Shown here: positions 30,901-39,966 of the stretch, piece after piece | How the letters are laid out: each line of letters starts with the position of its first letter | Numbering within the stretch: the stretch's first letter is position 1 | Source of the DNA: Zelonia costaricensis | Lineage: Eukaryota > Euglenozoa > Kinetoplastea > Trypanosomatida > Trypanosomatidae | Direction: 5' to 3' | DNA length: 50,842 nucleotides | Assembly (NCBI GenBank): GCA_030849075.1 | Contig: JASAOO010003384.1 | Span: 1 to 50,842, forward strand | The notes under the pieces: model-generated | What the model was told of the DNA's origin: nothing | The model's input: only the letters and a program-made list of their open reading frames with translations | The model's database searches: none | Made by a program: the position numbers and the translations under genes

Positions 30901-33900
30901 AGCGCTGGCAGCGCCCCCGCCGCGGCCCCGCCAAGCAAGTCGTGCTTCTCCTTTGTCAGCGCGGCTGGGTCGCAGGTGATCGCGTATGACGTCTGCGCGC
31001 TGGCGCCGCCGCAGGCGATGTCGATGCGGTCGCCGAACCGCTTCATCTCGTCACTAGAGCAAAGCAGCACGACCGCGCCGGTGACGCGATCGGCGGCGCC
31101 GCCGCTCTTCGCCGAGGACGACGCGGAGATGTCCTTCGTCTCCGGCGCGGCGGCCACGAGCGTGACATCGGCCCGCACGCCGGCCGGCTCGACTCTCGTG
31201 AACCCCTTCTCGAAGATGTCCCAAGGCGCCGCCGCCGCCGCGGCCGGGACGGGCGCGGTGGCGAATGGGGCGGCGCGCAGTTTTGCGTCTGGCGGGCCGT
31301 CGCCGGCCGATTCCTTTGCTGGCGCGGCGTCGCGCAGGAAGGGGCGCGCCACGGGAGCCCCTGCGTTCGCCATCTTCGTGGGCGGCGCCATGCTGCCACC
31401 CGGGCTGCCAGCAGGCCGCTCCAGCGACCGCAGGCGCCACGCGTGCATCGCCGCATGCTTCAACAGCCCACGCGCCCAGTCTCCCGTGGCAGGCGGCGGC
31501 GGCGGCGGCGCACCTCGCATGAGCTCTCCATCGGCCAAGGCGGTCACGGCAGGGTCATCGCGCACCGCCTCGGTGCGGACGAACTCGCTCGGTGGCACAG
31601 CCCGGAACAACACGTCGCCACTGGTGCGCCTCGTCAGCGCCGGCGCGGTCGGCGACAGCGGTAGCTGCATCACCTTCTGCAGTGTCACGGAGGCGCTGAC
31701 GGCGCGCGGGTCGCTGGTGGACCGCAAGGGAATTCGCGGGACGGAACGGGGCCGCCGCTACGTGCGTACCCTGGTTGGCGCGGCGCTGCCATGTGCCCTG
31801 CACGCGGACGCCTGGAGCGCAGACGACGCGTCCTCCGCCGCGGCCGTGGCAGAGGTATTGGAGGTCGTGCAAGCGTGTGTGCCGGCGCCCTTGTGTGATG
31901 TGATGGCGGTGATGCTGAAGGACGCACTCCCGCAGAGCGCCGACGACGCGTTCGCGTGGCGCGGTGGGGGCGGCCGCCGGCTAGCGGAGCTTCTCACGGC
32001 CGCCGCGCAGGCCGAAGCACGGCGGCAGGCGTCCACGGCGGTGAGCCGCAGCCCGCTTTCCGTGGCGGTGGGCGGCAACGGCGGCAGCAGCAGCGACGCC
32101 CTCGTCTTGTCCGCGTCCCCGCTCAACAGTGCAACCGGGATGGTGGGTGCTGGTGTGAAGGAGCGTGCCGCGGCCGTGCGCAAGGTGGAGGATCTGCTGT
32201 GCCTCGGGGACCGCGTCGAGGCGGTCGAGGTGGCGCTGCAGGCGCATCTCTTCGCGCACGCGCTGCTCATCTCCATGATGTGCCCGACGAAGGACTTGTA
32301 TCTGCGCAGCGTGCAGGCGGTGATGCAGCAGGAGCTGAATGTGGAGTCGCCCCTAGCACATGCGTACAGCCTCTTCAACGAGATGCCGCTGCCCCCGCTC
32401 GTGGCACCGCCGCCGCCGCTGCCGCCCAAGCCGAGGGAGGGGGAGGGAGAGGAGGAGGCGATGACTGCCTCGTACGCGGCGTACGGCGCACTGCTGGAAC
32501 AGCATCAGCAGGCGCTGCTCCGACGCGATCGGGCGGCGATGCAGCAGTCGTGGTGCCGGCATGCGGCGGTGCTGCTCGCCAACTTCACGCGGCACAGCGG
32601 CGATGGCCTCCTGCAGCTGGCCATGACGCTGCAGCAGCTGCAGCTCGTCGTGGAGGCGCACACGTGCCTCCTGCTTCTCCACCTCACCCCGCTGGGTATG
32701 GCCAGCCCAGCCCGCGCAGGTGCCGAGGCGCTGCCTCCGCTCTCGTCGCTCTCCCCAGAGGACATCGAGGACCTGATGCCGCGTCCAGATCAGCGGCAGG
32801 CGATGGAGGAGATCCGGCGGCACCTTGGGGTCGTCGGCGGCACGTACAACCCCGTGCAGGGCTGCCGCGCAGTGTTCCTCACTCCCGCCACGACTCTGCT
32901 GACGCAGCTTGTGCAGCTTGTGCGAGCTCGCCTCGATGCTCGCGCGCCGCCGCTGCCACCCGCGGCGCCAAACACACCGCCCGTGCCCTTCCACGGCCTC
33001 CCTGCTGGCCAGCCCCGCAGCGACGTGAGCTACCGCATGATGCAGGTGCTGTGGCTGCGGGAGCTGGGGCGTGTGAAGGAGGCGACGCAAGCCCTGCAGG
33101 CCCTGCTGCAGCGCATGCCGCCGCCGCTCGCCTTCTCGCTTCGCGCCCCTCCGCGGACGCTGAACGAGCTCGTGTACCTGTTCGGCAGCGTGCCGGTGCC
33201 GACGTCGTCGGACGAGGAGGCGATGAGGGAGCCGCTCGCCACGCTGGGCGGTGGGCGTGGGGTGGGCCTCGACCCCTCGGCCCCTGACAGCCCGGGAACC
33301 ACCCAAATGCCCTCACCGGCCACGTCGGCGAGCGGCCTCTTGCAGCCACGGGAGGCCGGACACCCACCGCAGCACAGAGTCGAGGACGGCTCAGAGCCAA
33401 CGGCGACGCCGCCGCCGCCGCTCGCTGGTCAAGCTACCCCGTCACGGCCCACCACGCCGGAGGAGCGGCGCGGCGGTGCGCTGCAGACGCCACCGCCGCC
33501 GGCCATGAACCCTGCCGGCCCGCCCCCACCAGGGCCCCCGACCTCAGCGCCGCCGAGCTCAACTGCGTCTGCACCGGCGCCTCTCACACGGGAGCAACGC
33601 GCGGCTGCCCTCCAACCGCCAGCGCGGCCGCTTGCGGCGAAGCTTCCGCCCCCGCAGCCGCAGCAGAGCACGCTGTCATCTCCGCCACCGCCTCCGTCGC
33701 AGCAACAGCAACAGCAGCAGCAGCAGCGCCCGCCTGCCGCCGCGGCGCCTCCCGCCTCGCCAGCGGGCAGTAAGGCCACGCCGCCCGCTCCGTCCCTCGG
33801 CGCCAAGTCGAAGCCCGCCGCGCCGGCCGCGCGCCGCTCCCGCTCCATCGACGCGCTGCGCAACTTCTTCTTCCGCCGCGGCAACAGCGAGGCCGCCGCG

Positions 33901-34398
33901 GCCGGCGACAACGCGGCGGAGAAGAAGACGGAGGAGGCGAAGCCGATGCACCTCGACACGGAGAAGCCGCCCGCTTTCGACCCTGTCACGGGTCGCTGGC
34001 TGTTCGCGGAGACGGACGAGGAGAAGCGGCTGCGGGAGCTGGCCAAGGCGGGGCCGCCGAAGATGGCGCCGAAGACCACCCCGGCAACCGAGGTCGCACC
34101 GGCACCTGCAGCAGCGCCATCGCCCGCAGGTCCGGTGCCGGCGCCGCAGCCCGCTGGCTCGCAGGCCTCCTCGCCGCCCGGCGCGCTGCCGCGGCCCCGC
34201 CCAGGCCCGGGAGCGCCGGCGCCAGGGCGGCCCGCGCCCTCTGCAGGCGGCAGCGGTGGGTTGCCGGCCCCGCGTCCGGCGGGTGCGGCGCCGGTGATGG
34301 CCGGTCGCGGTGCCCCACCACCGACGGTGGCGGGTCGCGGCCCGGCTCGGCATGGTGGACGACCGCAGTACGTGGACATGTTCAACAACACGAACTGA
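27913..34398 (+). CDS. SEC16: Sec16 homologue (COPII/ER exit site scaffold), proline-rich
   Basis: The ORF encodes 2161 residues; ATG 27913 is the first in the frame (MSTAPPPPPPPRGPP). Residues 1-1250 are Pro/Ala/Ser/Thr-rich with scattered NPF/NPFxxV-like motifs (HSNPFATV, HVNPFRTV, HANPFSAP, SNPFLQP, LVNPFSKM). The ordered central region begins near 1250 (ITFCSVTEAL). At about 1415-1492 it reads VRKVEDLLCLGDRVEAVEVA then HLFAHALLISMMCPTKD, matching the ACE1-type helical domain of Sec16. More helical repeats continue to about 1770. The C-terminal segment near 1976-2060 (SRSIDALRNFFFRRGN, then DPVTGRWLFAETDEEKRLRE) resembles Sec16's conserved C-terminal domain. Sec16 organises ER exit sites and binds Sec13, Sec23 and Sec12. 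The length and polyproline content are typical of Leishmania scaffolds. Confidence 0.85.
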   Translation: MSTAPPPPPPPRGPPVGGGGGAGGAPHPLSRFASRPAGPQGAAAPTDPAARRANLLSAYSKYASPVGISTAPVATGNGAAPPPPPPTATTATAAAAATTAPPAAGSVMPPPPPRSTTGMGNGYPAPPPRSLSASVGAPPPPSPPPHAALPKMGALDAPLAAPPPPPQPASVGPERGAAAAAGGAGAAATRGPRAGAPGARYAMPPDFATGAGAPAAAAPPPPPLSSHPDAATAPPPPSSAGVNASATQAPAPSRQTTAGAPPPPPLATRVSGAALPRPASSRTSSNGRQSPRAAPDKHADHAAEKPGKPPQTFLAEAEGSDNHYAPSYRHAPAPAAATTSTEAVAHHSRPSSRGSSTHAAAPAAGTRATASLHNARASIPSAAAPTASTTPHRSMPSFLQPGGGSGGDGPRTPRGCRSMSNSNTAPPAASRGRELLEAALMSRGTRRTTTQQLNSPSVSLSAHPEHTVTHSASTTAPPEPQRRHSASAHTGSEEGISGGGVALKATPATALSIPTTAPPPPSHAAPLASAPGSVAGDIASFLGVGSPIAEGQEGYDWSDEANAPATTTTAHPPATPVKGPPRGAAGSISGVESASFTTTGGVQDQRSAFANTTANAFHSNPFATVTTTHVNPFRTVLGRSSGTASTAASPPPPAVVDRDKAAGPPPLLPQHTPYTGSAAASTSSPPVPSVRVPHVSQPQTAAAAATPPPPPPPPPVAPSAHAPALSYLSSIANTHESSSAQQPDAVELAMPLLHKPQLHGTTMSAAAAAQADTGVVGPTPGFTTPRGGRDDDAPRPRGQTAGAAARSALPPAPPVPPHGGAGQCAAPSSLSRGPYAASPYTREEEGKRSAGEESPMPLRPFSFQSLPHPDDSTFADGEDTNDDTVAAGPNCWADEAQETGDMAQPVPPPSPPAAPHAGGHANPFSAPLPPPPPAPATAAHPAAPTLAPETESHTTFSSASNPFLQPEEEEGLLAAPAGAASASQSIHAAPPPPPPPSAGSAPAAAPPSKSCFSFVSAAGSQVIAYDVCALAPPQAMSMRSPNRFISSLEQSSTTAPVTRSAAPPLFAEDDAEMSFVSGAAATSVTSARTPAGSTLVNPFSKMSQGAAAAAAGTGAVANGAARSFASGGPSPADSFAGAASRRKGRATGAPAFAIFVGGAMLPPGLPAGRSSDRRRHACIAACFNSPRAQSPVAGGGGGGAPRMSSPSAKAVTAGSSRTASVRTNSLGGTARNNTSPLVRLVSAGAVGDSGSCITFCSVTEALTARGSLVDRKGIRGTERGRRYVRTLVGAALPCALHADAWSADDASSAAAVAEVLEVVQACVPAPLCDVMAVMLKDALPQSADDAFAWRGGGGRRLAELLTAAAQAEARRQASTAVSRSPLSVAVGGNGGSSSDALVLSASPLNSATGMVGAGVKERAAAVRKVEDLLCLGDRVEAVEVALQAHLFAHALLISMMCPTKDLYLRSVQAVMQQELNVESPLAHAYSLFNEMPLPPLVAPPPPLPPKPREGEGEEEAMTASYAAYGALLEQHQQALLRRDRAAMQQSWCRHAAVLLANFTRHSGDGLLQLAMTLQQLQLVVEAHTCLLLLHLTPLGMASPARAGAEALPPLSSLSPEDIEDLMPRPDQRQAMEEIRRHLGVVGGTYNPVQGCRAVFLTPATTLLTQLVQLVRARLDARAPPLPPAAPNTPPVPFHGLPAGQPRSDVSYRMMQVLWLRELGRVKEATQALQALLQRMPPPLAFSLRAPPRTLNELVYLFGSVPVPTSSDEEAMREPLATLGGGRGVGLDPSAPDSPGTTQMPSPATSASGLLQPREAGHPPQHRVEDGSEPTATPPPPLAGQATPSRPTTPEERRGGALQTPPPPAMNPAGPPPPGPPTSAPPSSTASAPAPLTREQRAAALQPPARPLAAKLPPPQPQQSTLSSPPPPPSQQQQQQQQQRPPAAAAPPASPAGSKATPPAPSLGAKSKPAAPAARRSRSIDALRNFFFRRGNSEAAAAGDNAAEKKTEEAKPMHLDTEKPPAFDPVTGRWLFAETDEEKRLRELAKAGPPKMAPKTTPATEVAPAPAAAPSPAGPVPAPQPAGSQASSPPGALPRPRPGPGAPAPGRPAPSAGGSGGLPAPRPAGAAPVMAGRGAPPPTVAGRGPARHGGRPQYVDMFNNTN

Positions 34399-35313
34399 GC
34401 GGCTAGGCTGGAGGAGGGTGGGGGGAGGGGCGAGGGGGGGGGGTGAAGAAGAGGAGCGACGCGTTTGTTGTGGCGCGGCGGCGGTGGGCGCGGTGCAGTT
34501 GTGGTTGGCCTGGCGCACCCACTTGTCTTTTATGGTGTGCCCGCCTGCCGTGCTCGGCCCCGTCCCTGGCCTAACCTGTCTGACATCGTTGAAACATCGT
34601 GTGTTGTCGCTTTGTTGTACCTGGTGTGCACGTGTGTTGTGAGGTGTCGCTCGTTCGTGTACGAGGCGTGATGTCGTAAAGTGGGCTCTCTCTCTTCTTC
34701 TTTCCACCAAAGCGTGAGTACGGTAGAGAGAAAAAAAAACGAAAGCTGAACGAAGAGGCAAGACAGAAGCGGCGCCGCTGTTTCTGCGCTGATGCGCTGA
34801 CGGTGAAGGCCGAGGAGCACCGCCGAAAGAGGGCGAAGCGTGTGTGTGTGCGTGCTTCCCCGTTGTTGACTCGCCAAGGCACTTATGCCCACACGTCGCC
34901 GCTCCTGTAACAAACACAGTAGCTGCGGCCTGTGGGCACCATGAGTCAGCCTCTCGCGTGCGCCTGTGCTGCTCGCGGATGGGATGGGCACCGGCTGCAC
35001 GAGCTTTTTTCCATGGAGGAGCGCTTGGACTATACAGCCTACAACGATCTCTCTCTCTCCCCTCTGCCCCCATGAGCTCATAAATACTTCGTCCTTCTCC
35101 CCCCCCTTACCCACCACGCGCACAGGAATACAAGACCCACGCCATTAGCCACAGCTACCACGACAACCACCAACTCGATTGCCCGCCTAACCGTCATACC
35201 CGTACGCATTCGTGACCGGGGTGATCGCCCTTGTTACTAGATTCCCACCTCTTCCAGCTCTTCCTCCGTGAGCATACACACACACTCATACACGCAAACG
35301 CAGATCAAGCGCA
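34399..35313. other. Intergenic region
   Basis: This 0.9 kb spacer holds a G9 run near 34434, an A9 run near 34731 and the predicted 5' UTR of the Hsp70-like gene. No gene is visible. Confidence 0.65.
35048..35125 (+). promoter_or_regulatory. Polypyrimidine tract and candidate trans-splice acceptor (AG 35124-35125)
   Basis: CT repeats and C-runs at 35048-35107 end at CACAG, about 190 nt before the ATG at 35314. Predicted spliced-leader acceptor. Confidence 0.45.
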
Positions 35314-37641
35314 ATGCAGGCTTCCGAGGCACCGGCGTCTGCCGCCGCAGCGGCTGGGGCAGAGGCCACGCCCCTGTCCCCTCCCACACCCGCCTCGCCA
35401 GCTTCGCCACCTTCGCCGCCGGCCTCCCCTGCCATGGTGACCACCACCACCATCGGCGTCGACCTCGGCTCCGTCACGACACGGGTGGCGGTGCTGAACC
35501 CGCTCAAGCCGATGCCAACGATTGTGCGCAACGGCCTTGGCAACGAGGCGACCAGCACCGTCGTCTCCTTCGCCGCGAACGAGGCCCGCTCGTTTGGCGA
35601 GAACGCCGCGGCGCGGCAGGTGACCAAGGCATGTGAGACTGTCATGGACCTCGCGCCGTGGATCTTCGGGTACTCGAGCGGCGAGCTGGCCGCCAAGAAC
35701 GACTCTGCCGCCCTCACCGTCGTGTCGCCGGCGCTTGCCATGACGGAGACGGTGCTGCTCGCGGCGCGGCAGATTGGCGGGCGTGCTGAGCCGATCCACC
35801 CCGCCCAGGTCGCCGCCTTCTACATCAAGTCGCTGCTGAAGTTCTTGCCGGACGCCGACATGCTGCACACCTCCGCCTTCTGCCTCGCCGTGCCGTCCGC
35901 CGCGAGTGCCGCCGCCTTCGAGGCGCTGCGCCAGGCCGTGCTGCTGGCGGGCGTGCCACCAGAGCAAACCGTCATCGCGCACTCGGACGAGGCGACCGCC
36001 GTGTACTTCCACCACCTGCAGTACAACAGCCTCCCCAGCGAGCACGAGGGCGCGGCGGTGCCGGTGGTGATCATCGACATTGGGCAGAGCTGCTCTGTCG
36101 CCACCCTCATTCTCGCTTCGCAGCCGCGCGTGGAGAAGGTGGACTGCGAGACCCTGCGCATGGGCAGCGAGTACATCGACGCGCTGCTGTGCAGTCACGT
36201 GTACGCGGAGCTGGACAAGAAGTTTGGCGCGGCGGCGACCCCGCTTCGTGGCGACATCAAGTCCTTCCGCAAGATTCTGCGCGAGTGCCGCAAGGCGAAG
36301 GAGGTGCTGTCCACGACGGACGAGACGCGCGTGCAGCTCGAGGGACTGCGGGGCGACATCGACATCGTCGTCTCCATCACTCGCGCGCTGATGGAACAGG
36401 CCGCGGTGCCCTTTCTGCAGGCCGTTCGCGCCATGCTCACCCCCATCAAAGAGAAGCTGCCCGCGGCGGGACCGGACGGGGCGGAGGTGGCGCCGCGAGT
36501 GGAGGTGATCGGCGGCGGCTGGCGCTCAGTGTGTGTGACCGAGGTGATCAAGGACGTCTTTGGCCTCGCTCGCGTCGGCGTGTCGCTGGACGCCAACCTC
36601 GGTGTGGCCGAGGGCAGCGCGATTCTCGCTCAGGTGCGGCGGCTGAGCCTCGCGCGGCTTAGTCAACCTGGCGCCCCGGCGCCGCTGCTCCCTGGTGTGG
36701 CGGAGGCGCACCACGTCGAGCTCGTCGGCTTCGAGGTGCTGGACGCCACGTCTCCGATATCGAGGCCGCTCTCCGAGGCGGGCCGGTCCGCTGTCACGGC
36801 CTGGGCGGCGCTGGAGCGGCAGATGGAGGAGAGCGACACCCTCATTCACGACCGTCTCGCCGCCCTCAACCTGCTCGACTCGTACATCCTGCAGACCCTC
36901 ACCGCGGTGGACAGCTGTGCGGCCTCGAGCGACAGAAAGGCCCATATGCGGGCGTACCTGGAGGAGGTCGATGTGTACGTGCGCAACGAGGGCGATGAGG
37001 CGAGCACGGCGGAGCTGACGGAGAAGCTGGCGGCTGTGCGGGCGCATGTGACAGAGAACTTCGCGGAGCTGGCGGCTTACTACGAGCAGGTTCGGGCCGA
37101 GGAGCTGCGGAAGGAGGAGGAGCTGACGAAGCTCAGCAAGGAGCGGCAGGAGGACGAGTCGGACCTGAAGAGCGACCCGCAGCGCCTCCGCATGGCCCAG
37201 AAGCGGCGGGAGCAGGGGCAGGGGCTCTTCAAGGAGGAGTGCTGGGCCGAGGCGCAGACGCGCTTCGTGCAGGCCCTCTCCATTCTTGGCCAGTTGTACG
37301 ACACGAGCAGCGAGGAGAACCGGTCGAAGAAGCACGAGATCTCGCTGTCGTGCTACCTCAACATCGCCTCGTGCAGCGTGAAGCTCGGGCTGTGGAGGAA
37401 TGCGGTCAACAACTGCACCAACGCGCTGGACCTCGTGCCGGAGCATCCCAAGGCGCTGTTCCGCCGCGGCCAGGCGTACAGCGCGATGAAGGAGTTCAAG
37501 GAGGCGGTGGCCGACCTGGAGCGGGCCAAGGCCGTGTCCCAGGACGACCCGGCTGTCGTGGTGGAGCTGAACAAGGCCAAGGCCGCACTCGAGGCGGCCA
37601 AGGCGAAGGAGAAGAAGATATTCTCCAAGATGTTCTCCTAG
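35314..37641 (+). CDS. Hsp70/Hsp110-like ATPase-domain protein with C-terminal TPR domain
   Basis: The ORF encodes 775 residues. After a 40-residue Ala/Pro leader, the Hsp70 nucleotide-binding domain runs from about 42 to 460: phosphate-1 loop TIGVDLGSVTTRVAVL (47-62), a divergent phosphate-2 loop VVIIDIGQSCSVATLIL (the usual GGGT is absent), the adenosine motif VEVIGGGWRSVCVTEVIK and SLDANLGVAEGSAILAQV. The substrate domain is short and coiled-coil rich. Residues about 620-775 form three TPR helix pairs (REQGQGLFKEE, YLNIASCSVKLGLWRNAV, KALFRRGQAYSAMKEF). The Asn, Lys and Arg of a two-carboxylate clamp are visible in repeats 2-3, while the repeat-1 Asn is Gln. Such a clamp binds EEVD tails of Hsp90/Hsp70. 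Hence a chaperone-like ATPase and a co-chaperone module lie in one chain; ATP turnover may be weak. Confidence 0.9.
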   Translation: MQASEAPASAAAAAGAEATPLSPPTPASPASPPSPPASPAMVTTTTIGVDLGSVTTRVAVLNPLKPMPTIVRNGLGNEATSTVVSFAANEARSFGENAAARQVTKACETVMDLAPWIFGYSSGELAAKNDSAALTVVSPALAMTETVLLAARQIGGRAEPIHPAQVAAFYIKSLLKFLPDADMLHTSAFCLAVPSAASAAAFEALRQAVLLAGVPPEQTVIAHSDEATAVYFHHLQYNSLPSEHEGAAVPVVIIDIGQSCSVATLILASQPRVEKVDCETLRMGSEYIDALLCSHVYAELDKKFGAAATPLRGDIKSFRKILRECRKAKEVLSTTDETRVQLEGLRGDIDIVVSITRALMEQAAVPFLQAVRAMLTPIKEKLPAAGPDGAEVAPRVEVIGGGWRSVCVTEVIKDVFGLARVGVSLDANLGVAEGSAILAQVRRLSLARLSQPGAPAPLLPGVAEAHHVELVGFEVLDATSPISRPLSEAGRSAVTAWAALERQMEESDTLIHDRLAALNLLDSYILQTLTAVDSCAASSDRKAHMRAYLEEVDVYVRNEGDEASTAELTEKLAAVRAHVTENFAELAAYYEQVRAEELRKEEELTKLSKERQEDESDLKSDPQRLRMAQKRREQGQGLFKEECWAEAQTRFVQALSILGQLYDTSSEENRSKKHEISLSCYLNIASCSVKLGLWRNAVNNCTNALDLVPEHPKALFRRGQAYSAMKEFKEAVADLERAKAVSQDDPAVVVELNKAKAALEAAKAKEKKIFSKMFS

Positions 37642-38479
37642 TCCCGCAGAGCGGGAGAGCGGGAAGCGGGGGGGGAGAGGAAGCGCCACCACTGGACGCT
37701 GACCTAGGCGCGCCAAGCACACGCGAAGGGTGGCTAACCGCGTGTGCCGCCGCCTCCTCGAGCCCGCCGCTCGCCGTCTCCTCCTCCTTCCTTTTCCGTT
37801 TGTCTCTGTCGTTGCCTCGACTCGCCCCCCAGACTCCGTTTTGCTCTGCGTTTGTGCTGCCGCGCCGCCGCCGCTCTCTCCCCCTCTTATTTTCCCTCTT
37901 GGTGGGAGGGTCGTGTGCTGCGTCTCTACCTGTGCATGCCCCCCCCCCTCCTCCCCTCATCACTCATTCTCCACCCCCCCTCCCTCCCCTCTCCCCTCCG
38001 CGTTCATCCTTCAAGCCCGCCCCACCGCCGCGCCCTCTGCGAATGCTCGTTTTTCTTTTGCTTGAACCGGTGTCCGCAACCGGACCCGCCTCACTGAGGT
38101 CGGCATGCGCGGCTGTGAGAAGCGAGGGGAGGGGGGGAGGGGGGGGGGGAGGGGTAAAGCACTGGAGGGCCAGTGCATGCATGTCCCTGACGCGAAGCAT
38201 CTGCGGGCCGGTTGCCGTCTTCCTCTGTGTGGTCTGAAGGCGCCCTGCCACGCCGTCGCGGTGGGAAGCGTGCGCTTCTCCACGGCGCACGCACCTCCTC
38301 TTCTTCCGCCGTGTCGTCGTGTGCTGAGAGACGGACCGTGGGAGGAGCACAGAACAGCCGCGGTGAAGTCATACAGCAATAAGCAAGAACTGCACAGACG
38401 AAAAGCGCACCTCTTGGTGAAAGCTTGTCGAAGGGGGGGGGGTGGCCATCCCCCCGTCACCATTTCTTCTCAGACACCT
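37642..38479. other. Spacer between the last host gene and the retroelement
   Basis: About 0.8 kb of C/T-rich 3' UTR/intergenic DNA with a G9 run near 38139 and a G10 run at about 38433-38442. It ends where composition changes to less GC-rich, retroelement-type sequence. No gene. Confidence 0.6.
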
Positions 38480-38509
38480 TAATAGCTTCCTTCTGTGTTC
38501 AAGGACCCC

Positions 38510-38706
38510 GCGCATCAACGGCGAAGTGTCAAGGAGAAGCGTGAGAGTCGGTGACAAGAGATACGATCTGCCCACCTGGGCCCGAGAGCTATGGCAACTT
38601 GAGGACGAAACAAGGCGCCTCACAAGGACCATCACGTGCCTCATGCGAAGACCCCCGCTTTGGGACAGAATCCTGGTGTGGTGCATCGGAAGGCCTAACG
38701 GTCTTG
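38510..38706 (+). pseudogene. Unidentified coding-like fragment at the left edge of the element
   Basis: One frame has a balanced, charged protein composition (INGEVSRRSVRVGDKRYDLP, then RELWQLEDETRRLTRTITCL, RRPPLWDRILVWCIG) unlike the low-complexity spacer before it and the pyrimidine tract after it. There is no start codon and it runs out near 38706. It could be the tail of another retroelement copy or of a broken host gene. Not identified. Confidence 0.4.
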
Positions 38707-38879
38707 ATTGTTTCTCCAGCTCAACTTTGTCAAGCACTCCATCACTCCCTTCTCACACAATACCTTCGAATCACATAGCAGCGAACCGTGTGTTTTCTCC
38801 CCTTCACTTTCTCTTGGCCTTTTCTCTCTGCGCGAGGGAAACACAGCACCCAAAGCGGAAAAAGAAAACGTACAGCAGA

Positions 38880-39966
38880 ATGACATCCACCCCCCCCCCG
38901 GTGCCACTTCCGAGTCGAGCGCGGTGGAGGAACGCAAGCGGCGTTTGCTTTTTCCCGACGCAAACCGGGCGCTGTACACACCAGAGGAACTCAATGCAGA
39001 GAAGAAGATTCTGGCTGCGCTATCAGAGCCCGTCCATCAAAAAGAGTCCTGAGAGCACTGTGACACAACTCGTGGCGGAACGCCTGGCCAACGACCAAAG
39101 CGCCGCAGTGTACCCGTGCATGCATGGGCATTTGAAGGCGAAAGCACAAATTGCGGAGGTAACCGACAACTTCTCGAAGCCGGAGGCCCTCGCCGAATTA
39201 AAAGAGGAGTTCCCGAAGCTTGGCGCGACAGGGCCATCTTCCTCCAATGACGGTGATGTTGGGCCAACACCTCCTCTTCTCCAAGAAGCGGGAGGACGCG
39301 GTGTATGCCCTCATGTACATGCTGTTGCACTACACACCACGCGATGCCATCAAGACACACAACTGGATGGTGGCGGAGCTGTGGAACAACGCTTTCGTCA
39401 TTTCCCGAGGAGAGCAGATTGCGGAATTACAGTACCCCCTGTTCCCTTCGGACCTCAAGGAGCTGAACTCGTCCCTGCTTCTCGCACAATTGAAGGAGAC
39501 CAGTGGCGGCCTGGTGGGCGGGGCAGACAACAGCGTGGCCAGTTCCTTCAACAAAACGGAAGATGTCATTCTCATGGGAGGCGGCCACGTGCCGGTGCAC
39601 GGCACACAGGGGAACCAACTGGGCGTCGCAGATGTGACTGAGATCGAGCAGTGCCTCGCGGCCGAACAAACCGCAAACAACAAGCAGTGGCGGGCGATGA
39701 GGTCGAAGATCCGGCAGGTCACACAGCAAGGCTGCCAGGGCTAGGGAGGAAACAGCAACTGCCGCCAAGGTGGTCGAGGGTACGGCCGCGGGCGCGGAGG
39801 TTACCGAGGTGGGTTCCGCGGAGGAAATGCCGACGATCAACACGCGGAGGACAGAAACCTCCAGCCTCCACAGCAACAGCAGCAGCAGCAGAACGCAAAA
39901 AAAAAAACGGATCAAGGGCCACTCAAAGGGTGGCCCGAAGAGGCACAAAGCCAAGCAAGAGGATGA
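38880..39966 (+). pseudogene. Gag-like ORF with RGG tail, frameshifted
   Basis: Translation probably began at ATG 38880, after a pyrimidine tract ending in CAG. It reads MTSTPPP and then shifts at a run of ten Cs (38890-38899) to a frame reading SAVEERKRRLLFPDANRALY. The sequence then continues in two further frames (shifts near 39035-39050 and 39225-39250): TVTQLVAERLANDQSAAVYP and REDAVYALMYMLLHYTPRDA. The last long frame stops at TAG 39742-39744, yet directly after it in the same frame lies a Gly/Arg-rich stretch (GRGYGRGRGGYRGGFRGG) and a Gln run, ending at TGA 39964-39966. An RGG tail is a plausible nucleic-acid-binding end for Gag, so the TAG is likely a nonsense mutation. Confidence 0.65.

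Noticed and set aside
211..38479. SIDER/DIRE-type degenerate retroposons in the 3' UTRs
   Set aside because: Such elements are common in Leishmania, but I could not recognise their signature by eye in these spacers; a profile search would be needed.
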